Below are positions 35,061 to 46,265 of a stretch of DNA of 64,000 nt, one piece after another (within the stretch, counting starts at the first letter, position 1; every line of letters begins with the position of its first letter). Location of the stretch: positions 31,167,575 to 31,231,574 of the forward strand of contig OY726563.1 in NCBI GenBank assembly GCA_963383645.1, written 5' to 3'. The DNA comes from Muscardinus avellanarius. Lineage: Eukaryota; Chordata; Mammalia; Rodentia; Gliridae. A program made the position numbers and the translations under genes. The notes under the pieces were generated by a model. That model saw only the letters and a list, made by a program, of their open reading frames with translations. It ran no database searches and was not told where the DNA came from.

Positions 35061-35847
35061 GAAGTGTTTTTAATATTATAGTAACAGATATAAAATTTGT
35101 ATTTTGGAGGGACCCCATATGGAAGAGAAAGAATGAAGACAGAAAACTGTGATAACTAGGATGACATCATATAATTCACAAAATGTCTAAAACCCAAATC
35201 CAAACCAGCACATTCTTACAGCTTCTCTGTTGCTGTTAATGTGAACTGTATCCTTTTAGGATCCAATTCTTTAAAAAAATTTTTGGCCTTTTTCTCTCCT
35301 TTGCTTCTTACTCTAGTCACCACACCTCATTGTTTCTTAAAAATTTAGAGGCCATCAATGATATATGGTTACATGAGCATGTCTAAAATAATGAACAATA
35401 AATAAATATGGACCTTATCATTTCTTATGGACCCCCTGACATTTCAACTACAATCTCAGTATGTGACATGGTTCACAAATTAGTGTGCATCATTCTCTGC
35501 CTTTTCCTCTGCATCTACATATATTATATATGCCTACATCAATTGTATTACATTAACATATAAGAATTTAACAGCAAAATGATTGTCTCCTTTATCTAAC
35601 AATATAACTTAGATATTTTCTGTGTCAATGTATTTTATATGCCTACATTCAAAATTATACCATGACATTGTTGTACTTTATTTTGTTATTATTTTATTCT
35701 ATTTTAGAATTTCTACTATTGATAATTATGCTATAATATAAGCACATCTTCTGATTTTTCTTTCAAATCTGTATCTCTTCAATTTGTTACTTAGGTTTTA
35801 TCCTAACCAATATTTTAAATGTAGTAATTGCAATTGCCTTTTCTTTA

Positions 35848-35849
<2 letters not shown>
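35061..35849. other. No recognised gene
   Basis: Possibly an old L1 3' region (cattgttgtactttattttg, ttctactattgataattatg), not assigned. Confidence 0.35.
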
Positions 35850-35894
<45 letters not shown>

Positions 35895-36090
35895 TGTGGA
35901 ACTGGAGATAAAACCCAGGGACTTTCTATCCCCGGGCTACACTCCCAGACCTATTTTTAAATATTCATTTGGAAACAGGTTCTCACTAAGTTGCTGAGAG
36001 CCTCACTAAGTAGCTGAAGCTGGCTTCGAACCTCCTGTCTCAGCCTCCCAAGTGCTGGGATTACAAGCATGCACCACCATGCTCAGCTTG
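35850..36090 (-). mobile_element. Antisense SINE with a GT tail
   Basis: GT run 35851-35890, then ggaactggagataaaaccca to accaccatgctcagctt. Confidence 0.82.
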
Positions 36091-36554
36091 CCTTCTCTTT
36101 AAAAACATCAAAATATCTGATGCCAAGATAAGAACCAATGACGTCAAATACCATTTTCTAAACTGAGTGTTCTGTGAAGTACACACAAAATATTATTGTA
36201 TTAAAGACTTTGAAAAGTTCCATAGAATAAAAATATTTTATTTGGTTCCTAACAAATTTTTAGACTACAGAATTAAAAAATAATTTTATGTGTGTACATA
36301 AATGTACCATTATGAATGTATTATGTGTGGACAGAGAGGAAAGATGGAAAGAGAGTATATAGGGAAGGAAATAGACCAAATAATATTATGTACATATATG
36401 AAAGAATCACTATGAATTTTACTATCTTATAGAATGACAAGGCACCAAGAAAACATTTTTAAATTTCATAAAATATGTAATGACATCTTCTGGGCTACTG
36501 TTGTTCCATGGAGACAATAAGAGGCAGAAAATACAGTGTTTACAGGTAGGCTGC

Positions 36555-36695
36555 CTGAAAACAGACTAGTCTAAATTACTTAGTAACTGCTGACCGTGGG
36601 CAAATTATTGAACTTCTCTGTGCTTCAGTTTTCTCATCTGTAAAACAGAGATGATAACAGAATTTATTTTCTGAAGTGACCTTACAGATGAAATG
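36555..36695 (+). repeat. MIR-like ancient SINE
   Basis: ccgtgggcaaattattgaac, tgcttcagttttctcatctg and taaaacagagatgataacag: one of the clearest MIRs here. Confidence 0.8.
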
Positions 36696-36913
36696 AGTCA
36701 TGTATTATCTGTTTTATTGCAGAACTCTCTGAGAATGCCGCTCTTAAAGCATCGATATAAAGTTAATGGTACTGATAGCTGGCCTTCTTGTGGTTTGAAG
36801 GATCAATACCATTGTGAAATTCAAATTTAGAAATATTGGCTACTGCACTCCCATGAAATTTATCACGAAGGATTGCCAAAGCAAGAAAAAAATACTGTTT
36901 TTAAAATAAATGC

Positions 36914-37055
36914 CTGTAGCCAGGCATGGTGGATCATGCCTTTAATCCCAATACTTGGGAGGGTGAGACAGGACGATCACAGGTTTGAGACCATTCTCAG
37001 CAATGTAGCAAGACTTTCAGCAACCTAAAAAGACCCTGTTTCAAAACAAAAAATA
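36914..37055 (+). mobile_element. Head half of a SINE split by two later SINEs
   Basis: gtagccaggcatggtggatc to tcaaaacaaaaaataa. The tail resumes at 37478. Confidence 0.78.
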
Positions 37056-37245
37056 AGTCCGGGCATGGTGGCACATGCTTGTAATCCCCGTGCTTGGGAG
37101 GCGGAGACAGGAGGATCGCACAGGTTCGAAGCCAGCCGCTCTGGTTTAAGGACCCTGTTTCCAAATAAAAATTAAAAAATAGGTCTGGGAGTGTAGCCCG
37201 GAGGTAGAATGGTTTCCAGGAACCTCAGCCCCCCGCCAAAAAAAT
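37056..37245 (+). mobile_element. SINE nested in the split SINE (first)
   Basis: tccgggcatggtggcacatg to aacctcagccccccgcc. gctctggtttaaggaccctg is in the middle. Confidence 0.8.
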
Positions 37246-37250
37246 AATTA

Positions 37251-37468
37251 AGCCAGGCGTGGTGGTGCATGCTTGTAATCCCCGTGCTTGGGAGGCTGAG
37301 ACAGGAGGATCACACAGGTTCCAAGCCAGCCTCAGCTACTTAGTGAGGCTCTTGGCAATTTAGTGAGACCCTGTTTCCAAATAAAATATAGAAAACGGGT
37401 CTGGGAGTATAGCTCAGAGGTAGAAAGTCCCTGGGTTCCAGCTCCCAGTACCACCAAAAAAAAAAAAA
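37251..37468 (+). mobile_element. SINE nested in the split SINE (second)
   Basis: agccaggcgtggtggtgcatg to ctcccagtaccacc with an A13 tail. Confidence 0.83.
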
Positions 37469-37473
37469 AGGGG

Positions 37474-37592
37474 GGGGTGCTGGGAATATATTTTGGTGGT
37501 AGAATACCCCTGGGTTCAATTCACAGTACCACAAAAAAGGAAGGAAGGAAGGAAGGAAGGAAGGAAAGAAGGAAGGAAAGAAGGAAGGAATG
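37474..37592 (+). mobile_element. Tail half of the split SINE, with a (GGAA)n tail
   Basis: gctgggaatatattttggtgg to ttcacagtaccac, then GGAA/AGAAGG units to 37592. Confidence 0.75.
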
Positions 37593-37715
37593 AATCTGTA
37601 ATTATCTTGCATCTGCCCTTGAGTCTTTCAAAGTAAAAGTACTATTTTCCTTTCCCCACTATCTTTATCTCTATGGAGGTTCTTACTTTTGAGAGTCATG
37701 TGTATTTTTTTTTTT

Positions 37716-37920
37716 TTTGCGGGTCTGGGGATGAAACCCAGGGCCATTTGACTTCCGAGCTATAACCCCTGCCCTATTTTTTATTCTTTATTTTGAAACT
37801 GGATCTCACTAAGTTGCAGAAGGCCTTACTAAGTAGCTGAAGCTGTCTGCGAACCGCGATCCTCAGGTCTCAGCCTCCCTAATGCTGGGATTACAAGCAT
37901 GCACCACCATGCCCAGCTTG
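37716..37920 (-). mobile_element. Antisense SINE
   Basis: gcgggtctggggatgaaacc to accaccatgcccagctt. Confidence 0.84.
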
Positions 37921-39330
37921 ACAGTCATGTGTATTTTGTGGTGCTCTAATTACAGCTGCCCTGAAGGATGACTGCTTGTCTCTTTGAAAGGCATCTCCAA
38001 ATGAATTGTGCATAGGCTACTTTGTCTCCCAAACATCCCTCTAAATGTACAGAAAATTCAACTCTTACGTTGTCATACAGTAACAGGCAAACAGGAAATT
38101 AGCTATATTTTATTAATTTCATCCTAAGAGCACTCCCATAGATATTCTATGTTTAAAATTCCATTTCAAATGCCTATTAATGAGATATATTCAGACATAA
38201 CCTTTCTTATGCCTCAAACACCAACCTCCATTATTTTTAAGTGTGCTACTCAAAACCAATGCTTTTTAAAACTTATGCCTCTGTGTGATGCTATGAGAAT
38301 ATTTTATTACTATATCTTTTTTATGATCAACAGTTAGTGTCTGTCAAAGCCATCAATGCTCAAAGGCAGCAGAATGACATATAAACCATGTCATCTTTAC
38401 AAATAGTTTAGTCCAGTTCAGCAAGGCTATTGGCCACACAGAAAAAAAATCCACATATGAAATGTTTAAACATTCTAAATTCGACATTTTAAACATAGAA
38501 TATATCTTAAGTTAACCTGGCTGTATGATAACATATTCATTTATTGAGTTTCCAATTATTTTCTTTTTCATTTTAGCATAAAACAAGATGAGACACACAA
38601 GGGATGAAAAGAATCAATTGTATTCTTTATCTGAGGAGATAGCAGTTGACAGAGATGCAAAATCCAAACCATTTAATTTTCTGAAGTGCCCCCCTTTTCT
38701 CTTAACCTTGCCTCTTGTGATTAATTTCAACCTTGGAGCTCTCATCCCTGCTGCCTGTAAGGCCTGAGAGATCGAGGAAAAGCCTATAGTAAATCTAGAT
38801 GGTCTGTAGTAACCTGGGCAATTTTGTCACAAGGGGCTACCTCTTGATCTATAGGAAACAGTTGTTTAGTTTTGAGTCATTTTAGAAAAATTCAGGTTTG
38901 CTGTACACTGAATAGGACAAATACATAATGGCTTTGGAGAGTTGGGTAGGTTCTAAACAAGATCCTGTCCTTTCATATTTCTGGAGATTTTGAAGTCATC
39001 CTGCCCTATGCTACTGGGAAACCCCCTAGCATTCTTTGAGTAGATATCTAGTCATGTCTGAAGTCTAGACAGAACCAAGAAAGCCAAGGGTAACTTGTAT
39101 GTAGATCATAGTGCTTGGAGCTGAGGGGCAGCTGAAGAACAGTGTCTTGGGTGAATGCCCTTTCACAAAACCCAGCTCATTACCCTAAGAATCAACATTC
39201 TTAATAGTTGGAACAGAGATAATACAGTTACCAAACCAATGAAACATGCTAAAAAATAAGGATGAGATACAGGGCCTGATGGGCTTCTTATGTTGATGAA
39301 GGAGTAGTTTTAAAACAACTATGTTGTGAT
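37921..39330. other. Repeat-poor DNA upstream of the SYTL5 exon
   Basis: No SINE or L1. An upstream non-coding SYTL5 exon could lie here or earlier, but I could not pick one out. Confidence 0.4.
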
Positions 39331-39335
39331 ATACT

Positions 39336-39860
39336 AGCCCCCCTCTTATCTGTAGGTAATGCATTCCAACACCTCTAGTTGGATGTCTAAAACTGGAGAG
39401 TAATGAGATATATATTGCATGTTCTGTACACCCTGCCCTGATATTTTATAGTACCGGAGTTAGTCTGTCCTTCTAGATTTTATGCCCTGATGCCTTTTTT
39501 CTATGACTATTTTTGCATTTTGAGGTCATTATCAAATAAAATAAGGCTTGAACACAAGTACACAATATGAGTTAACAAAATGTTTAAGTAACTGATGGGT
39601 AGGTAATGCATACAGTGTGGATACACTAATCAAAGCAAAAAGTCACCTTATTGTCCCAAAGTGGTGACCTAATTCAGCTGAGAGATGATGGGATTTGGTT
39701 GGCAGAAGAAACTAATTTTACTGAAGACAACTTGCACAGCGAGCTTGGAATTAATTTGATATAAATGCCATTTCATGGTAAGAAAACATGAATACATACT
39801 CAATAAATGTATGTTTACTGATTTTTAAATGTTGTTTGAGTTAGGTACATCAATATTTCA
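39336..39860 (+). repeat. Ancient DNA-transposon remnant (tentative)
   Basis: cttatctgtaggtaatgcat, ttccaacacctctagttgg, atgtctaaaactggag and, later, cagtgtggatacact follow in the order of an old mammalian cut-and-paste element. The family name is uncertain. Confidence 0.5.
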
Positions 39861-39963
39861 AAAATTAGGTAATTTTACAAGCATTTTGGGGGGGAAAAAC
39901 CTAATTAATTTTCCCCTGCTTTGTTTCCTCCACTATTTCAGTGTTTTGTTCATTCTTTCCCAG

Positions 39964-40430
<467 letters not shown>

Positions 40431-40588
40431 TAATATCCTTTTATAATTTCATTCCTCTTTGACTGCTTTCTACTTGAAGCAATGTAGATTAGAAATAGGT
40501 TAAATGTGACCACATCAGAGGCAGATGTTTTTCAGAGATTTTATGGGTTTCCAACAGCAGCTTCAGTATTAGAAAATATCTTTGGCAT

Positions 40589-41353
40589 CTTTTATTTTAT
40601 TGGTGCATTGTAATCATATATCACTTTGGAATACAATACTTGAGAGGATATACAAGCACACATCATCTAATTAGCCCTCATCCAGCCCCCATCCCATTCC
40701 CTCCCCCTCCCTCGATCCCATGCTTGTTTGGTGATTAACTTTGATACATTTGTTTATGTACCTCCTGCATTTTAAAGAGGCTCCATCCTCCCCTATTCCA
40801 TACCCTCTGATTGGTCACCTTAGTTGCTTCACTATAGGGCCCTTTCTATACCTCGACCTCTTCCTGTTGCCCCTTTCCTCCTAGTTATTGATGATTAGGG
40901 GAAGCATCTGGTTTTAATTTTCTGCGATATTTCTCTGTGTATGCCGCGTTGCAAATACCAATCCCACTCTTGACGGCCCCAGTAGTGGCCTGGCTACCCG
41001 GTGGACTGATCCAGACCTTGCTGGCTCAAGCAGTGGCCTTGCCTCATGGGAGGCCCCGATTCTGGTCTCGCTGGCCCCGACACTGGCCTAACCCCTCTGC
41101 TGGCTCTGATCCTGGTCTCGGTGGCCCCAGCACTGGCCTAGCCTCAAGGCAGGCTCCAATGCTAGCCGAAGGCCCCGGCCTCGGCCTAACCCCTTGGCAG
41201 GCTCTGTTCCCGGCCTCACTGGCCCCAGCACCAGCCTACCCTCAAGGCAGGCTCCGATCCCGGCCTCAGAGGCCTCAGTAGTGGCCTTGCCTCACAGAAG
41301 GCTCCGATGTCGGCCTCTGGCCCCGGCACCGGCCTAACCCCTCGGCAGGCTCC
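40589..41353 (-). mobile_element. Second copy of the VNTR/L1-3'UTR composite retroelement, 5' truncated
   Basis: On the minus strand this has the same parts as 7309-8696: tail (40589-40612), L1 3' UTR, the same bridge (gttgcaa at 40948-40954), then about eight 50-bp units to 41353. A candidate target duplication is tctttggcat (40579-40588) and tctttggtat (41354-41363). It lies 159 bases inside the SYTL5 intron and in antisense. The missing 5' units fit 5' truncation by L1 reverse transcriptase. Confidence 0.82.
40955..41352 (-). repeat. VNTR of about eight 50-bp units in the antisense composite
   Basis: Read on the + strand, the units show GCAGGCTCCGATCC-GGCCTC with GGCCCCAGCACTGGCCTAACCCC or the alternate CCTCAA/CCTCATG form, which are the complements of the A and B units at 7319-8302. 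Confidence 0.8.
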
Positions 41354-41462
41354 TCTTTGGTATTTTACTATTTAGCCAAATAGGAAGATGGAATTGAGCT
41401 AATCATATGGTGTTAATGAGAACACTTATTTGCTTACAACATCACAACTAAGTTAAGAAGAG

Positions 41463-41525
41463 CTCGAGTCTGAGTACCAGTTCTGGCATGTATTAGTTGT
41501 GCGACTTTGAACAAGTTACTTGCTA
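41463..41525 (+). repeat. Short MIR-like fragment
   Basis: gtaccagttctggcatgtat, then ttgtgcgactttgaacaag. Confidence 0.5.
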
Positions 41526-41555
41526 TAGTTTTGATGTGGACTGTCACCCAAATGC

Positions 41556-41602
<47 letters not shown>

Positions 41603-42010
41603 GTGTGGTACTGGGAATGGAACCTAGGGGCATTCTACCTCTGAGTTATCCCCCCAGCCCTATTTTTTGTTCTTTTTTTTTTGAAACAGGATCTCACTGA
41701 GTTGCAAAGGGCCTCACTAAGTAGGTGAGGCTATCCATGAATCTGCATTCCTCCTGCCTCAGCCTCCCAAGTACTGAGATTACAAGCATGCACCACCATG
41801 TCCAATTCCATGTGTTTTAAATGCTTTTTCCCTAGCCTACTGCATTACTGGGAGTTAGAACCTTTAAGAGATGGGGCCTAGTAGGATACCTTAAGTCACT
41901 GGGGATGTACATTTAAGGTGATTGTGGGAAAATGGTCTCTTGCTTTCTAACCACAATTAGATAAACAGGCTTCCTATGCCCAGTGTTCCCAACTTTATTA
42001 AATACAGCTT
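41526..42010 (+). repeat. Ancient interspersed repeat split by a SINE, perhaps the family of 17550-18010
   Basis: tatagttttgatgtggactg before the SINE; ccatgtgttttaaatgc and gagatggggcctagtagg after it. Confidence 0.45.
41557..41808 (-). mobile_element. Antisense SINE with a long GT tail
   Basis: GT run about 41558-41599, then gtggtactgggaatggaacc to caccaccatgtcca. Confidence 0.84.
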
Positions 42011-42082
42011 TGCCAAAGGTCCCAATGCAAGAAGAACAAGCAACCATGTACTGAAACCATTTGCCAAAAGAAATCCTTCTTC

Positions 42083-42272
42083 AGGTCAGGCATGATAGTA
42101 CACATTTTTAATCCCAGTACTTGGGAAGCTGAGGCAGGAAGATTGCAGGTTTGAGGCCAAATCACAGTAGCCTAGTAAGATCCTTTTTCAAAATAAAGAT
42201 AAAATAGGGCTGGGGACATTTCTCAGAGGTCATAGACCCCTGGATTCAATCCCTAGTAACACAAGAAAATAG
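42083..42272 (+). mobile_element. Diverged SINE
   Basis: caggcatgatagtacacatt to atccctagtaacac. Confidence 0.77.
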
Positions 42273-42339
42273 GTAATTCTTTTCTGTTTATAAGTTTATG
42301 TGAGATATTTTGTTGTGGTAACAGAACGTTTATTTACAC

Positions 42340-42478
42340 ATTACTTGATTTCTCCATGCCTTGCTTTCCTCATTAATAAATCATAGATAATAATGATATT
42401 GACCTCATAGAACTGTTGTAAAATTAAGGAAGATAATGCATGTGCAATGGTTAACACTTGAAGTTCAAAAAAATGTCA
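42340..42478 (+). repeat. MIR-like ancient SINE
   Basis: tttctccatgccttgctttc, tgacctcatagaactgttgt and caatggttaacacttg. Confidence 0.62.
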
Positions 42479-42731
42479 GCCATTATTTAATTATAATATT
42501 TTTCTCAGATCAGTCTTATTGGGGATTTACCTTCATCCCTAGCTGGAAGAAGAAAAATGGGACCTGGAAAGTGAAATGTTCCCAAATCACTTGAGTCTCT
42601 TGAAATCAGTTTCTGTGTGTAGAAAATTGATTAATATGGGCACAGTTGGGTTTCACATCCATTTCACATTACAGCTGACACTTAGCTGAATTTCTAAGTA
42701 TGACATCACCTATATTTTATTTTATTTCATT

Positions 42732-42945
42732 TTTTGTGGGTCTGGGGTTGGAACCCAAGGGCATTCAACCTCCAAGCTACAGCCCCTGCCCTATTTTTTA
42801 TTCTTTATTTTGAAACCGGATCTCACTGAGTTGCAGAGGGCCTTGCTAAGTAGCTGAAGCTGTGAAGCTGTCCGCGAACCACGATCTTCCGGTCTCAGCC
42901 TCCCGAATGCTGGGATTACAAGTGTGTGCCACCACACCCTGCTAT
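42732..42945 (-). mobile_element. Antisense SINE with a small duplication
   Basis: gtgggtctggggttggaacc to accacaccctgct. 'gaagctgt' is doubled at 42856-42871. Confidence 0.82.
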
Positions 42946-43212
42946 ATTTTAGCCAATGTTCATTTTGATTGGTTGCATTATCTGCTCTAAATTGCCACAC
43001 CACCACCTGATTGGTTGAAACATCTATTGTCATTGGTTGCTGCCTGTATTATCCTGATTGTTGAATATATTTCTTACATCTCAACTCTGAAGAAAGGGTA
43101 TAAAGATAAAGTCATATAAAGAGAGTTTCCTCCTTAGAAACTGCCGACTGTTCAGTGGGAAGCTTTGTATGGCTCCCCAAACTATAATCCAAATCTTATA
43201 TTTATTATTTTA

Positions 43213-43293
43213 TATTTTGGTGCTAGAGGTTGAACCCAATGACTTGTGTATGATAAGCATGCACTCTGCCACTGGGTTACTTCTCCAGCCCAT
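43213..43293 (-). mobile_element. Solo ID-like element, antisense
   Basis: ggtgctagaggttgaaccca to gggttacttctccagccc, tRNA-like only, without a B1 head. Confidence 0.7.
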
Positions 43294-43413
43294 GACTCTT
43301 AGGTGTATTTTACTTGAGGATAACCTTGTTATAAGATTACATTCACATACTGCAAAATATTTATTCTGTTTGAAGCAACTCAGATTCTTAGAATTGGAAA
43401 TATGTTGCCTTTT

Positions 43414-43623
43414 TTTTTTTTTTGCAGTACTGGGGATGGAACCCAGGGGCATTCTACCTCCAGGTTATACCCCCAGCCCTATTTTTTATTCTTTATTTTG
43501 AAACAGGGTCTCACTAAGTTGCAAACAGCTTCACTAAGTAGCTAAGGCTGTCTGCGAACCATGATCCTCCTGTCTCAGCCTCCCAAATGCTGGGATTACA
43601 GTGTGTGCCACCACGCCCTGCTT
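43414..43623 (-). mobile_element. Antisense SINE
   Basis: tttttgcagtactggggatg to gccaccacgccctgctt. Confidence 0.83.
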
Positions 43624-43629
43624 GAAATG

Positions 43630-44425
43630 TTCTTGACTGATATTTATTTCAAAGTTGAGCCCAAAATCTTCAGTTTTACTTTTCCAAGATATTCAATCAA
43701 TCCTTAAGAAAGAAATGTTTTGATTAAAATGACTATTTCTGTATCTAGAATTCCAGAAGCAACAAGATGCAGTTAATCATTTTAAAGGAATCAGAAATTC
43801 CATTTTTTTTTGCATTATTAGTCCAGTCGAGTGACTAAATCTTGTAATGCACTGCTAAAAATTATTTTTAGTGGGGAATTATGTACTAAATACTTATTGA
43901 TGACATTCTCAAGGAAATTAAAATTCACTTCTTTAGGAAGAAATAATTTAATAACCAGATACCAGGAAAAACTGAAGTATAATGAATAGGACTTTGTTCA
44001 GAATATTTTTTCATCCTCAATAACTCTTTGAATTAAAGGATTGTACTTTCTTTTTCCTTTTCTCATTCTATTTTCCCCCTTTGTCTTCTTATTCACTATA
44101 AATGAATAAGACCAAATTGTATAATATAAAACAGAACTGTCAATAAATATGTGGGTTTCCTGACTTTTCAAAACTTCTTTGAGAATAGCAGCAGAAACGT
44201 TTTTATAGACCCAAAAGGTACCTTTATGGAAAATAGATGTCTTAAAGTCATCTTTTTCTCTCCTTTAATAACAGTCGTGACTAGTATTCACTGAGTGTCC
44301 TGTTTAACTGCATTAAATATGTTGTCTTATTTTGTTCTGAGCTCCTGTGGGAGCTCAGGCCAGATGACTAAGGCTCAGCCATTCTAAACAGCTTCATGAA
44401 TTGAGAAGTATGGCAAAGTGGGTGG
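43630..44425. other. No recognised feature
   Basis: AT-rich intronic DNA. Confidence 0.45.
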
Positions 44426-44429
44426 CAAG

Positions 44430-44612
44430 GTGTTTAGAGTACATGCTGTTGAGTCACACTTCTAGAATTTAAATGATGGTTTTACCAATTAAACTTTGGG
44501 TCACTTTAGACAAGGTGCTTCCATAGATAAATCTAGTTTCCTCATTCAACAAAAGAGAAAAAATAATACTAGCTACCTCATAAGGTTGTCGTTAAGAGTA
44601 AATAAGCTAATA
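44430..44612 (+). repeat. MIR-like ancient SINE
   Basis: gctgttgagtcacacttcta, then ctagtttcctcattcaac and cctcataaggttgtcgttaag. Confidence 0.65.
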
Positions 44613-44616
44613 TTAA

Positions 44617-44847
44617 ACCTGGCATGGTGGTGCACGCTTATAATCCCAGCATTCAGGAGGCTGAGACAGGAGGATCGCTGTTTGCGGACAGCCTCAGCTA
44701 CTTAGAGAGGCCCTTTGCAACTCAGTGAGACCCTGTTTCAAAAATAAAAAGACTAAAATGTAGGGTTGGGAGTGTATCTCAGAGGTAGAGTACCCCTGGG
44801 GTCCATCCCCAGTATTGTAAAAATAAATAAATAAATAAATAAATATT
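44617..44847 (+). mobile_element. SINE with an (AAAT)n tail
   Basis: aacctggcatggtggtgcac to catccccagtattg. Six or so AAAT units follow. Confidence 0.82.
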
Positions 44848-44862
44848 TAAAGAAAAGAACTC

Positions 44863-45056
44863 CCGGCTATGTGTGCATACACCTGTAATCTCAGCAATTG
44901 AAAGGCCAAGGCCAAAGGACAGGTTTGAAGGCAACCTCACCAATTTAGATAGACTCTCACCATCCTAATTAGACCCTATTTAAAAATTTTTAAAAAGACT
45001 GAGGACACCCATTCTTTAGCTCAGAGCTAGAATGCCCCTGAGTTCAATTCCCAGTA
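44863..45056 (+). mobile_element. SINE ending at the assembly gap
   Basis: tcccggctatgtgtgcatac to tcaattcccagta, then N. Confidence 0.75.
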
Positions 45057-45256
45057 NNNNNNNNNNNNNNNNNNNNNNNNNNNNNNNNNNNNNNNNNNNN
45101 NNNNNNNNNNNNNNNNNNNNNNNNNNNNNNNNNNNNNNNNNNNNNNNNNNNNNNNNNNNNNNNNNNNNNNNNNNNNNNNNNNNNNNNNNNNNNNNNNNNN
45201 NNNNNNNNNNNNNNNNNNNNNNNNNNNNNNNNNNNNNNNNNNNNNNNNNNNNNNNN
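45057..45256. other. Assembly gap, 200 N
   Basis: Exactly 200 undetermined bases directly after a SINE end, where a simple-sequence tail would be expected. Confidence 0.98.
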
Positions 45257-45779
45257 GGGTGAATTGGGAATATATTGTACCTTTATTTTTACCAGCCTTA
45301 ACTGAACTTAGCATCTTCTTCAATTATGAATGCAGACACTATAGCACAGTGGTATTAACTATACCTATGATTGTCACCAAGAGAGGTCTCAAATTATCAT
45401 ACCAAATTTATGATGTAACAAATATCCAAAAATGTCACTTATGCTCATTACTACAAAATTATGGTGATTATTATAAGTGTCATGGGCTTTGTTATTTAGT
45501 ATATGAAGTACTCATTATTGTAGAATAATTTTATTTTTAAAAACTTTATTTCAATAGAATTGATATTTTTGTGAACTTAATTACCGTATAATAAATATAC
45601 AGACAAGGTGACTCTGAGATGGGGGTCTTTAAGCTTCAACACACTGGCACAGGGCTTCATAGCACGAAAACCACAGAAGCTCATATTTTAGTGGGAGAGA
45701 AAGGCATATAAAACACTAAATATAGCTCAAGGCAAAGTGAAATAAACACAAACTAGAGGCATAACCTAGAGGTCTTTGG

Positions 45780-46265
45780 ATATTTTATTAGCCAGGGTTT
45801 TCCAGAGGAACAGAAACAATAGAATGTAGATACATAGATGATAGAAAGATGATAAAAATAGATGCTAGATAGACTGCTTGGCTCCTGTGATTATGGAGAG
45901 TGAGAAGTCCAGACCCAGGGAGCTAATGGCATGATTTCTGTTCAGGTCCAAAGGCCTGAAAACCAGGAAAACCAATGGTATAAGTTCTAATTCAAGTTCA
46001 AAGGCCATGGGTAAGAGAAAAATGATGTGCCAGCTTAAAGATAGTCAAGTCAATCAGAAGCACCATTTTTATTATTCAACCTTTTATTATATTCAGATCT
46101 TCAATAGGTCCCATGAGGCCCACACATATTTGAGAGGGCAAATGACTACTCATCATACTAATTCATATGTTAATTTTACCCAGAAACACTGACAAAGAAA
46201 CAACCAGAAATAATTGTTAATTTAACCTAATATCTGGGTACTCACTAGTCCAATTAAGTTGATAA
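45780..46265 (+). repeat. Ancient interspersed repeat, same family as 18575-19090
   Basis: tattagccagggttttccag, gattatggagagtgagaagt, ggtccaaaggcctgaaaacc and cccagaaacactgacaaag. Confidence 0.58.

Noticed and set aside
43169..43501. 110-codon open frame
   Set aside because: It runs through an ID-like element and into an antisense SINE; no independent coding signal.
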